From: a virus
Strand: one strand, 5' to 3'
DNA: 27,689 nt
Virus record (IMG/VR): IMGVR_UViG_3300042377_000223
Coordinates: 1 to 27,689 of that record
In this document: positions 22,078 through 27,689 of the stretch, in pieces
How positions within the stretch are numbered: the first letter of the stretch is position 1
Layout: each line of letters opens with the position of its first letter
Position numbers and translations under genes: made by a program
The notes under the pieces: model-generated
The model's input: the letters and a program-made list of their open reading frames with translations, nothing else
Told to the model about the DNA's origin: nothing
The model's database searches: none

Positions 22078-24257
22078 TATTCCTGAGGTTGCTGTTGATT
22101 GGCTTGGTCAATCTGTTGCTTCATCTGTCCAGCGGCTTGTTCGCCTACGGGAGTAACCCCCGTGCGTCCAATCTGCTTGTTCTGCTGTTGCATAGCGGAC
22201 ATCTGGAGATTCTTCATCATATTCTCCACGAGAGCACGGAAGTGAGGGTCTTGTTGCATTTGTTGCTGAGCCTTCGGATTCTTGCTCATAATGTCTTGCA
22301 TATACTGCAACTTTGTAGGAGCAGACGGGTCGTTCTCAACATAGTTGGCTTCGTTACCAAGCATCATAAGGCCGATGTCAGACTGGATGTCCTTGTACAT
22401 CTGCTGAGAAGCGGAGGTCTGGTTAATGATGAGTTCCTTAGCCTTGTCAGGGTCGATAGCCTCGATAGCCGCCTTGACCAACTTGTTCTTGTCGATAACG
22501 CCACCGCCATCCAGAGGAAGGACAAATTGCGTAATAGCCTTGAGTTTCTCGATGACAAAGTTCGTGTCGAGTTCTCGCACATCGTACTTAACTTGGAAGT
22601 CGTACATATTGCTAACGCTGGACATATTTTGAGGAAGAGCCGTACCAGTAATCTGTTCGATTTCAGCGGAGTCCATATACTGGAGCATCAGACTGAATGT
22701 CATAGCAAAGGCTTCACTCCACACATCAAGCCAGTTGTTGATGATAAACTGTTGAGTAACCTGAGTCTTCTGCGGCATAATCTGCGGATGCGGAAGACCA
22801 AAATATGATGCGTGATTCATCTCAACTCTGTCGATAAGCATAAACGCCACCTGCTGATTTTGGTCAGTAGGAGCAGGCATAAACTTGTAGTCATCCATCG
22901 AGGTGACAGGCAGGTGAATTCCTGGGGCAATCTTATTGATACCACCAAGACGCTTTTTAACAAGGATAGGCGGCATCGTTGTGAACGCTGTGCGGTCACG
23001 AATAGCATCGTGCTGAGCCTTGATTTCTTCTTGGTCTGTCATCGCCAGTTCAGGAACGCCACGAGACTCCATAATGGCTCTGCGGGTGCGTTCTCTGCGG
23101 TAAATGATAAACGGGTACTTATTGTGAGCGTAGCCAAGCAGTCCGTGAGAAGCGTAGTCTTCACTACCAGCCTGAGGGCAGAAAACAGTTTGATAAATTC
23201 CTTGAATGCCATCCTTGTCGATATTGCGACTGTAGGCGTAAACAAGTTCAATGAGGTTGTCATTGCGAGCAACTTGATAGTTAATCAAGGCGGCGGCAGG
23301 CAGAAGGTTTGGGTCGTTGAATTGTGATTGCATACCCATCACATTAACAGCCTGCTCAACAAAAGAGTCAGACCATTCTTCCTGAGCCGCCATAGAACGC
23401 AGTTCGACTTCAGTTACATAGGTTCTGCGAAAGATAACACGAGCCTTTTGGATTTCAATAGTCTCAGGAGGGAACGAGATTTCATCATACGGCTTAAGGG
23501 CAACAATGAGAGGTTGGTTTTTAGAAACAAACTGCTCAGGAATTTCACAGACACCCTTTTCACGGAGTTCGCTAATAGCCTTCTTTACATCCTTAGGGTC
23601 AACCGACTGAAGGTACATGCAGATGAGGTCTACAGCGTAGTCTTCTTGTGCAGGGTCTTGGATAGCGGCAGGAAGGTCTTTAAGGGAAGTGTTCGGGTTA
23701 GCCTGAACAGCCTGTTGCACAATCTGCATCAATTCATCTAAACGAATTTTCTGGAAGCGTGTACCCATTTCCTGCTCCCAGATAACATTAAGGGCAGACC
23801 AGCCGTATTGCTGGGTGTACTGGCAAAGGAGTTCCGCTTCCTTGCGGAGTTCAGAACGCAGTCGAGACTCAAGAAGCCACGACATCAAGATGTTTGCGGT
23901 AGAAGCGACCTCAGAGTCACCGAACTCAGTACCCTTAACCTTGACCTGACAGCGGTCAAAGGTCGTAACGCACATCGACACTAGGTCGTTAATGGTGCGG
24001 TCAACAAGGCGGGAACGGACATCAGAAGCACCCTCAAATGGGAACGCAGGATTGCCGTCAGGCAGGTTTTCGCTGTGTTTCTTGCCATCCTTGGACTGAC
24101 CTTCCCAGCGAGACAAGCGGATGTCATCATTTTCGTTGATATTAGCGGTGTTGCCGCCATTTTGCGTAGAACGCTGGTATTCCTTGTAAAGATACGGAAT
24201 ATCAGGAGTCTCGCTAGCAAAGACCATCGGGTCTTGGTTAATTTTGTAAGATTTCAT
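22077..24257 (-). CDS. Portal protein (726 aa)
   Basis: The protein is in the size range of podovirus portals. The N-terminal region (FPFEGASDVRSRLVDRTIND) and the stretch WSALNVIWEQEMGTRFQKIR resemble the clip/wing area of environmental podovirus portals. The central region contains ESRGVPELAMTDQEEIKAQH, a helix-rich crown/stem segment typical of portals, and the C-terminus is Gln/Met-rich (about 650-726), which is common for the barrel. The ring formed by 12 copies holds the packaging motor and the tail adaptor. It follows the terminase gene and a small HTH gene, and its first 20 bases overlap that gene. The TAA overlaps the next ATG. The leader AAATATTTAA has no Shine-Dalgarno sequence. 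Confidence 0.85.
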   Translation of the reverse strand: MKSYKINQDPMVFASETPDIPYLYKEYQRSTQNGGNTANINENDDIRLSRWEGQSKDGKKHSENLPDGNPAFPFEGASDVRSRLVDRTINDLVSMCVTTFDRCQVKVKGTEFGDSEVASTANILMSWLLESRLRSELRKEAELLCQYTQQYGWSALNVIWEQEMGTRFQKIRLDELMQIVQQAVQANPNTSLKDLPAAIQDPAQEDYAVDLICMYLQSVDPKDVKKAISELREKGVCEIPEQFVSKNQPLIVALKPYDEISFPPETIEIQKARVIFRRTYVTEVELRSMAAQEEWSDSFVEQAVNVMGMQSQFNDPNLLPAAALINYQVARNDNLIELVYAYSRNIDKDGIQGIYQTVFCPQAGSEDYASHGLLGYAHNKYPFIIYRRERTRRAIMESRGVPELAMTDQEEIKAQHDAIRDRTAFTTMPPILVKKRLGGINKIAPGIHLPVTSMDDYKFMPAPTDQNQQVAFMLIDRVEMNHASYFGLPHPQIMPQKTQVTQQFIINNWLDVWSEAFAMTFSLMLQYMDSAEIEQITGTALPQNMSSVSNMYDFQVKYDVRELDTNFVIEKLKAITQFVLPLDGGGVIDKNKLVKAAIEAIDPDKAKELIINQTSASQQMYKDIQSDIGLMMLGNEANYVENDPSAPTKLQYMQDIMSKNPKAQQQMQQDPHFRALVENMMKNLQMSAMQQQNKQIGRTGVTPVGEQAAGQMKQQIDQANQQQPQE

Positions 24258-24423
24258 TTAAATATTTGGCGAGGTCATCACGGAAGTACCTCTTATGACC
24301 ACCTTTGGTGGTGAATGTTCGTACTTGCCCCTTTTTGGCAAGCGACTCAAGTCTTATCCGTCCAATATTAGCGAATAGCATCGCTTTCTGACGAGACAAG
24401 AGAGTTGGGTAGTAGATTTCCAT
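24238..24423 (-). CDS. MerR/excisionase-like winged-helix protein between TerL and portal (61 aa)
   Basis: Residues 9-57 fit the small HTH_17/excisionase-like family: a first helix (SRQKAMLFANIGRIRLESL), then KKGQVRTFTTKGGHKRYFRD, whose G-G-H-K-R-Y-F is the usual wing signature, then DLAKYLNEIL. It probably binds DNA. Its ATG shares a base with the TerL stop (TAATG) and its 3' end overlaps the portal start by 20 bases, so all three are linked. A DNA-binding protein at this place could mark the packaging site (small terminase role) or regulate late genes; both are inference. A -1 frameshift at a G-run near the TerL end would fuse it to TerL. Confidence 0.7.
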   Translation of the reverse strand: MEIYYPTLLSRQKAMLFANIGRIRLESLAKKGQVRTFTTKGGHKRYFRDDLAKYLNEILQN

Positions 24424-26030
24424 TAGTATCCACCGCCCCCCCAGCCCTTCATAGAGTCATTTCCCTGATATTCAGGATTCATAGTCATAAGATATCGCAG
24501 GCAGTCGATAGGGTCTTTGGTTGCACCTTTATCTCCGTCCTGACCTGTCCACTCTTTAAGGCAGTAGATTAGGTTTTCACAAGATTCGGCTATATAAAGC
24601 CTAGGCTTATTAATAGGGCTTATCTCTTGATTGTAATCGTAGGCAAATCCGTCATTAATCATTGCCACTCCCTGCTCGATGCGGATTCCAGCGGCAGGCT
24701 GAAAGTGCATAGGGTTTTCACCACTATCAAGCATTTCTATAAGGGTAGTGCCGCCATCATCGGTGACAGCCTTAGTACCGCCTGCACGAGGGTCGATGTA
24801 ACGCTCCCAAATCTGTTCGCCATTTTCCAAATCAAGAATTAATTGCTTGTAGTCAGCCAGAGACCGCCCAGCCCCGTTTCTTTGGGCTGTCCCTGCCTTC
24901 CCGTCAGGGTCGCTAGAGGGCAATGCCCATTCTCCATCTGAAGTGTCAGGGAACTCCCTGTAGACATATATATTTCCTTCCTCGTCTACTCTAGCCCAAA
25001 GCATAAACCAGTTTCTTGCACCAGCAGGGTCGGTAATGAAGTAGTTTGTACCCTCGGCAGGCACAGCCTCATCTTTGACGATGTTCACCTCAGGACTGAA
25101 ACGAGGAAACTGAGACCCGCTTACATTGTCAGCCCAACCATAAGCACGAATCTTAATTTCATAAGATTTCTTTCCAGACAAGGTTTTTTTAAGATTCTCA
25201 AATGGATTATACGGATTGAGTTGGCTGTGAAACCACATCACGGCAGAGGAGCGATTAAATGATTTAGCCTTGTACGGCATATGACCCCTCGGGCATCCCA
25301 TTACATTCTGAGAATCAGGTAGCAAAGGAGATGCAAGGGTCTCAGTAATCTTAGCACCGCTGACATATTCCTTAACAACAGAACTGTAGCCAGAGATAGG
25401 AGTAAAAGTGACAACCATCTTGCCCATACGGGTAACGGCACGATAGCGGAGTGTCTCAACCCAGTCTAGCGGCACAAGTTCATCACACCAGATGAAGTCC
25501 ACTTCACCACCTTCAATGACATCTCGCTTCTGAGCGTAGTTCATAAAGAAGCATTGGCTTTTGTTCGGAAGAATAAAGGTGTTGTCTGAGAACCCGTTTT
25601 TCTGCGTATACTGCACATTTTGCACCTTGTTCTTTCGGAGTTCCTTAAACTCTGAAGGCAGGTACTTGTAGATGACATTCTGTTGCATCTGGATACTCGA
25701 TTGATTCGTAGTATGCAGACACCACACACGGGCATCCTTAATATTGATAAGCGTCTGAACGACTCTTTTAGCCGCCCATTCCGTTTTGGACGCTCGGTTA
25801 CCACCAAGGATGAGAACTTCGTTGTTCTCCTTTAGCAACTGGTCTGCTTCCTTCCAATGTGGTAAATCGAACCCGTGCCTATATGGGTCAAGTTTTTCTG
25901 CGAGGATTTTATCCTCACGCAAGGTCAGAATCTCTGCGGTCTTCTCAGCCCCTACCTTTTCAGCCAAACGCCTAATCTCCTCCTGAGTCGGAGTGACAAG
26001 AATAGGGTGAGGGGTAGGAGTGAAAGCCAT
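24423..26030 (-). CDS. Terminase large subunit (TerL, 535 aa)
   Basis: The ATPase domain has a Walker A variant GGNRASKT at 76-83 (Lys82), Walker B DFIWCDE at 178-184 (Asp183, Glu184), and a coupling motif VVTFTP at 206-211. The nuclease domain shows candidate metal ligands at Asp334 (FITDPAG), Asp413 (YIDPRAGG) and Asp509 (DPIDCLRYL), the usual three-acidic-residue RNase H-like arrangement. Together these package and cut concatemeric DNA. The C-terminus is short and Gly-rich (GWGGGGY), encoded over a run of seven G. The ATG follows GAACTGAT with no Shine-Dalgarno sequence. Length is typical for TerL. Confidence 0.92.
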   Translation of the reverse strand: MAFTPTPHPILVTPTQEEIRRLAEKVGAEKTAEILTLREDKILAEKLDPYRHGFDLPHWKEADQLLKENNEVLILGGNRASKTEWAAKRVVQTLINIKDARVWCLHTTNQSSIQMQQNVIYKYLPSEFKELRKNKVQNVQYTQKNGFSDNTFILPNKSQCFFMNYAQKRDVIEGGEVDFIWCDELVPLDWVETLRYRAVTRMGKMVVTFTPISGYSSVVKEYVSGAKITETLASPLLPDSQNVMGCPRGHMPYKAKSFNRSSAVMWFHSQLNPYNPFENLKKTLSGKKSYEIKIRAYGWADNVSGSQFPRFSPEVNIVKDEAVPAEGTNYFITDPAGARNWFMLWARVDEEGNIYVYREFPDTSDGEWALPSSDPDGKAGTAQRNGAGRSLADYKQLILDLENGEQIWERYIDPRAGGTKAVTDDGGTTLIEMLDSGENPMHFQPAAGIRIEQGVAMINDGFAYDYNQEISPINKPRLYIAESCENLIYCLKEWTGQDGDKGATKDPIDCLRYLMTMNPEYQGNDSMKGWGGGGY

Positions 26031-26099
26031 ATCAGTTCTTGGAATGGGATATCATCGTCATCATCTTCTTCGATGTCGTTTGGGTCTCCCATAGCATTG

Positions 26100-26231
26100 T
26101 CACTTCTTGCCCTTGGTTTTGTACTTGCAAGGCTTCATCGGCTTAGAGCCAGCCTTGTAGGAGACTCTCTCTCGCTCCATCTTACGCATCTGCTTACCTT
26201 CGCCCTTTTCGTGTCTAGATTCGTTTTTCAT
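26100..26231 (-). CDS. Very small basic protein upstream of TerL (43 aa)
   Basis: The frame starts MKNESRHEKGEGKQMRKMER and ends with KYKTKGKK before a TGA at 26100-26102. Sixteen of 43 residues are Lys or Arg and five are Glu. It could bind nucleic acid or a capsid partner, but no family is recognised. It is placed between the HTH protein and TerL and would otherwise leave a gap. An A/T-rich palindromic leader (TTAAAAAATTTTTAA-like, 26238-26254) precedes it. Its reality rests on position and composition only. Confidence 0.45.
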   Translation of the reverse strand: MKNESRHEKGEGKQMRKMERERVSYKAGSKPMKPCKYKTKGKK

Positions 26232-26255
26232 AGTCTGGTTTAAAAATTTTTTAGT

Positions 26256-26654
26256 TTAGTACTTCCCGTTGAACCGAGGGTGTCGCACGACAACCCATCG
26301 TGCTCCATCCCATCGTACATCGGCAGGCATACCGATACCGAATTTGGAAGAGTCACGGCAGATGACATTGTGTTCCTTGCCGTTAATGAGGACGCTGATG
26401 ACACGGGGGTTGCGGTGCTTAGCGGACACAGTACCCGAGGCTTGTTTGGGGGACTCAACGACTTCCGTGGGCTTAACGCCGAGGTGTTCACGCAGTAGGG
26501 CGATGCCTTCTGGAGTCCACTCAATCTGCCAGAGGTTTTCGGGTTTGAGCGAGGGAATCTTCTTCCAGCACTTTCCCGACTCAAAAAATGAACGCATCTC
26601 CTTCAAGATGTCACGAGATATACCAAGAGCGATGCAGAGTTCCTTTTCCTTCAT
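26256..26654 (-). CDS. HTH protein, terminase small subunit candidate (132 aa)
   Basis: I take the ATG at 26654 (MKEKELCIALGISRDILKEM); a TTG at 26690 would extend it by 12 residues, but this TTG is part of a TTGACA that could be a promoter -35 element. Residues 1-26 contain a helix-turn-helix pattern (ALGISRDILKEMR), followed by a second helical segment (LWQIEWTPEGIALLREHLG). After a Ser/Pro-rich linker the C-terminal half is a beta-rich domain (RVISVLINGKEHNVICRDSS and VRWDGARWVVVRHP). Being the first protein gene of the late string, just before TerL, it is the natural small terminase candidate, though the C-terminal domain is not one I recognise from small terminases. Confidence 0.6.
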   Translation of the reverse strand: MKEKELCIALGISRDILKEMRSFFESGKCWKKIPSLKPENLWQIEWTPEGIALLREHLGVKPTEVVESPKQASGTVSAKHRNPRVISVLINGKEHNVICRDSSKFGIGMPADVRWDGARWVVVRHPRFNGKY

Positions 26655-26714
26655 AGGAGCATTAGGAATGCTTATGCTGGGGGCTGTCAAGCCGTTTCTC
26701 TACAAATCGTAATA

Positions 26715-26788
26715 TAGGGGCGGGGGGAGTCGAACCCACCGACTTAAGCCTTATAAAGACTCCACTCTAACCGCTGAGTTACGCCCCC
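26715..26788 (-). tRNA. tRNA-Ile (anticodon UAU)
   Basis: On the minus strand the acceptor GGGGGCG pairs with CGCCCCT (one G-U at the end), the D-arm is ACTC/GAGT with a GG in the loop, the anticodon arm is GAGTC-TTTATAA-GGCTT, and the T-arm has TTCGACT in the loop with one mismatch. The loop places TAT at positions 34-36, which reads AUA. CCA is not encoded; the discriminator is A. The variable region is six bases, one more than usual. An anticodon of UAU is less common than the modified CAU used by most bacteria for AUA. Confidence 0.85.
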
Positions 26789-26793
26789 CAAAG

Positions 26794-26864
26794 AAGACCC
26801 GCAGGGACTTGAACCCCGACAAGGAGTACCAAAAACTCCTGTGCTACCATTACACCACGGGTCT
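26794..26864 (-). tRNA. tRNA-Gln (anticodon UUG)
   Basis: The acceptor AGACCCG pairs with CGGGTCT; the D-arm is GTGT/GCAC with TAATGGTAG in the loop; the anticodon arm GGAGT-TTTTGGT-ACTCC is fully paired and places TTG at 34-36; the T-arm CGGGG/CCCTG encloses TTCAAGT. CCA is not encoded and the discriminator is T. It decodes CAA. It lies 5 bases from the tRNA-Ile gene, so the two are very likely cut from one transcript. Confidence 0.92.
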
Positions 26865-26871
26865 GAAAACG

Positions 26872-26910
26872 ACTGTCCTAGAGAAACCATTGTCAAGAGG
26901 GCAGGACAGT
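26872..26910. repeat. Inverted repeat between tRNA-Gln and tRNA-Arg
   Basis: Two 8-base arms, ACTGTCCT (26872-26879) and AGGACAGT (26903-26910), are perfectly complementary around a 23-base spacer that contains CTCTTGACAATGG on the minus strand. In RNA this would be an 8-bp stem between two tRNAs. It may be a processing signal or the scar of a tRNA deletion. Confidence 0.45.
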
Positions 26911-26917
26911 ACTAAAC

Positions 26918-26989
26918 TCGACCCTCCAAGAATCGAACTTGGATGACCCGCTTAGAAGGCGGGTGTTCTATCCGTTGAACTAAGGGTCG
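26918..26989 (-). tRNA. tRNA-Arg (anticodon UCU)
   Basis: The acceptor CGACCCT pairs with AGGGTCG; the D-arm is GTTC/GAAC with an AACGGATA loop; the anticodon arm CCCGC-CTTCTAA-GCGGG is fully paired with TCT at 34-36; the T-arm CCAAG/CTTGG encloses TTCGATT. The discriminator is A and CCA is not encoded. It decodes AGA. All arms are perfect, so this is a confident call. Confidence 0.95.
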
Positions 26990-27110
26990 TAAATAGGGGG
27001 TGGGTAGGATTTTAGCCCTACCGATGGATATTGGTTAATCAGTTTACGCTATTATGCCATTATGACCTGTATTAACATTTACTCACATCCTCTGGTTATC
27101 CAGAGCACCC
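26990..27110 (-). other. Structured stretch with tRNA-like T-arm, possible decayed tRNA
   Basis: On the minus strand GGTAGG-GCTAAAAT-CCTACC forms a 6-bp arm at the spacing of a T-arm, but the loop lacks the invariant TTC. Upstream is a D-arm-like CATAATGGCATAATAGCG, and no matching acceptor is found nearby. Further upstream a perfect 6-bp hairpin CTCTGG-ATAA-CCAGAG (27090-27105) is present. It lies between tRNA-Arg and tRNA-Thr, so a decayed or rearranged tRNA gene is the simplest reading; a small structured RNA is the alternative. Confidence 0.35.
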
Positions 27111-27116
27111 AAAGAG

Positions 27117-27188
27117 AGCCTTGTGTTGGGATTGAACCAACGACCTACAGTTTACAAAACTGTCGCACTACCGCTGTGCTAACAAGGC
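27117..27188 (-). tRNA. tRNA-Thr (anticodon UGU)
   Basis: The acceptor GCCTTGT pairs with ACAAGGC; the D-arm is GCAC/GTGC with AGCGGTA in the loop; the anticodon arm ACAGT-TTTGTAA-ACTGT is fully paired with TGT at 34-36; the T-arm GTTGG/CCAAC encloses TTCAATC. The discriminator is T and CCA is not encoded. It decodes ACA. It is the first tRNA transcribed from the leftward promoter region. Confidence 0.95.
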
Positions 27189-27233
27189 AAAGACTTCGCT
27201 CGTTGAGACTCGCTTGTTTATTCAATGAACAGG

Positions 27234-27264
27234 CTTATATTCATAGAGAATCCTTTAGAGTCAA
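27234..27264 (-). promoter_or_regulatory. Possible sigma70-like promoter for tRNA and late genes
   Basis: On the minus strand TTGACT (27259-27264) is followed after 19 bases by TATAAG (27234-27239). The spacing is longer than the ideal 17, but an A/T-rich tract (ATTTAAATTTTATTA) lies just upstream of the -35, as an UP element would. It would start transcription just before tRNA-Thr. It is the best candidate seen, not a proven one. Confidence 0.35.
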
Positions 27265-27295
27265 TAATAAAATTTAAATCCCTTCCCCCAGAATT

Positions 27296-27335
27296 GGGGG
27301 ACTGAGGGGGTGAACAACAGGGGGTACATAGGGGG
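27296..27335 (+). repeat. Four G5 tracts, potential G-quadruplex
   Basis: Four runs of exactly five G occur at 27296-27300, 27306-27310, 27320-27324 and 27331-27335, with spacers of 5, 9 and 6 bases. This fits an intramolecular G-quadruplex on the plus strand. The first run can instead pair with CCCCC at 27285-27289 (loop AGAATT), so two structures compete. It is in the non-coding control region. Confidence 0.6.
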
Positions 27336-27386
27336 ATTCCAAATGGATGCGTCAAGCAGAATCGGCTTTTATTTCATATACATCAA

Positions 27387-27411
27387 AAGAGTGCTTGACA
27401 CAAGCCCTTTT
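27387..27411. terminator. Bidirectional terminator-like hairpin
   Basis: The arms AAGAGTGCTTG and CAAGCCCTTTT pair around the loop ACA, with one mismatch and one G-T pair in 11 positions. An A-run lies on the left and a T-run on the right, so it could stop transcription from both sides. It lies in the non-coding region. The three-base loop and short T-run make it weaker than a classic terminator; an operator is possible. Confidence 0.35.
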
Positions 27412-27689
27412 AACCTCCCCTAATAACCCCTCTCCTCGCTCGTACTTCTGTCCTTCGTACTCGCTATAGTCTTATTGTGATAAAAAAAGTGTCTGGACAG
27501 ACCCGTATGGTTCTGGCCGCAGAAAATAAAGTAAGACCCCCTCCCCCCGTCTAGTAGAAAGTAAAAGAAAAGTAAACAGGCTTCTTATATAGAGTGAAGG
27601 GCTGGATGGTAAAACGGGTTCAGTCAGTCTATAATATATCTAGTAGAAGATGAGAATGGATTGAGAATACAGCCGAATCAATTGGATAG

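Larger units (their letters stand above)
27189..27689. other. Non-coding control region at right edge
   Basis: No convincing reading frame is present on either strand; the longest candidate is about 26 codons. The region holds a possible leftward promoter, G5 tracts, a hairpin with A and T flanks, and a 12-base palindrome GTCTG-GA-CAGAC at 27491-27502. It also has the repeat TCTAGTAGAA at 27550-27559 and 27639-27648, a C-rich block around 27537-27548, and a TATAAT at 27630-27635 whose upstream -35 is weak. Such a region next to the start of the late string probably separates leftward from rightward transcription, and may also carry an origin or a packaging site. Confidence 0.6.

Noticed and set aside
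26654-26690. TTG start extending the HTH protein by 12 residues
   Set aside because: Low-quality start; the added residues (MTAPSISIPNAP) are outside the HTH pattern and TTGACA may be promoter sequence. It is kept only as an alternative.
27062-27277. A 71-codon plus-strand frame across tRNA-Thr
   Set aside because: It is the antisense translation of a tRNA (GIEPTTYSLQN-like), a well-known false protein; a perfect tRNA occupies the same bases.
27395-27423. TTGACA at 27395 as a rightward promoter
   Set aside because: No -10-like hexamer at 16-18 bases (CCCTAA), and the TTGACA lies within the hairpin arm and loop.
27345-27425. 26-codon plus-strand frame starting at ATGGATGCG
   Set aside because: It crosses the hairpin region, is very short, and has no coupling to a neighbour.
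1-27689. CRISPR array, insertion sequence, integrase or attachment site
   Set aside because: No regularly spaced repeats, transposase or integrase motifs, and no tRNA-overlapping direct repeat were seen; the tRNAs appear to be ordinary phage cargo.

Overview
The window is the late (virion, packaging and lysis) part of a tailed, short-tailed (podovirus-like) double-stranded DNA phage, with a few non-structural genes at the left edge and a tRNA cluster at the right. The evidence is the chain of a large terminase (Walker A and B plus three nuclease acidic residues), a long portal, an acidic scaffold, a major capsid protein that reads as the SU10/DUF5309 capsid family, T7 gp11/gp12-like adaptor and nozzle proteins, internal (ejected) virion proteins, a holin and a spanin-like lipoprotein. 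No integrase, repressor, polymerase or endolysin is visible. Host cannot be named. Almost no gene has a Shine-Dalgarno sequence; starts sit in A/T-rich leaders or on TAATG/ATGA stop-start overlaps, which would fit a host that starts translation without SD pairing (Bacteroidota are one such group), but this is inference.

Layout. 1-1339 (+): 3' part of a metallophosphoesterase, a 52-residue single-span membrane protein, a small winged-helix protein and a small acidic protein, tightly packed. 1319-26690 (-): one late gene string read right to left: HTH protein (small terminase candidate), basic 43-residue protein, TerL, a MerR/excisionase-like wHTH protein, portal, small protein, scaffold, capsid, 121-residue head protein, adaptor, three small or repeat-bearing proteins, a 35-residue membrane peptide, nozzle, fibre-like protein, then four proteins of 138, 280, 847 and 2516 residues in the order of T7 gp13-14-15-16, then holin and spanin-like lipoprotein. 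26715-27188 (-): tRNA-Ile(UAU), tRNA-Gln(UUG), tRNA-Arg(UCU), tRNA-Thr(UGU), with an unexplained structured stretch before tRNA-Thr. 27189-27689: non-coding region with a probable leftward promoter, a run of four G5 tracts, a bidirectional terminator-like hairpin and other palindromes; probably the divergent control region of the genome.

The most interesting element is the 2516-residue protein in the gp16-like ejection-protein slot. It combines Gly/Ala-rich membrane-active segments, a HEIFH zinc-peptidase motif, an ADP-ribosyltransferase domain of the phage polyvalent-protein type, a GNAT-like segment, four copies of an acidic 11-residue motif, and a Pro-rich tail. I infer that it is a polyvalent effector carried in the virion and injected with the DNA. 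The lysis pair directly follows it.
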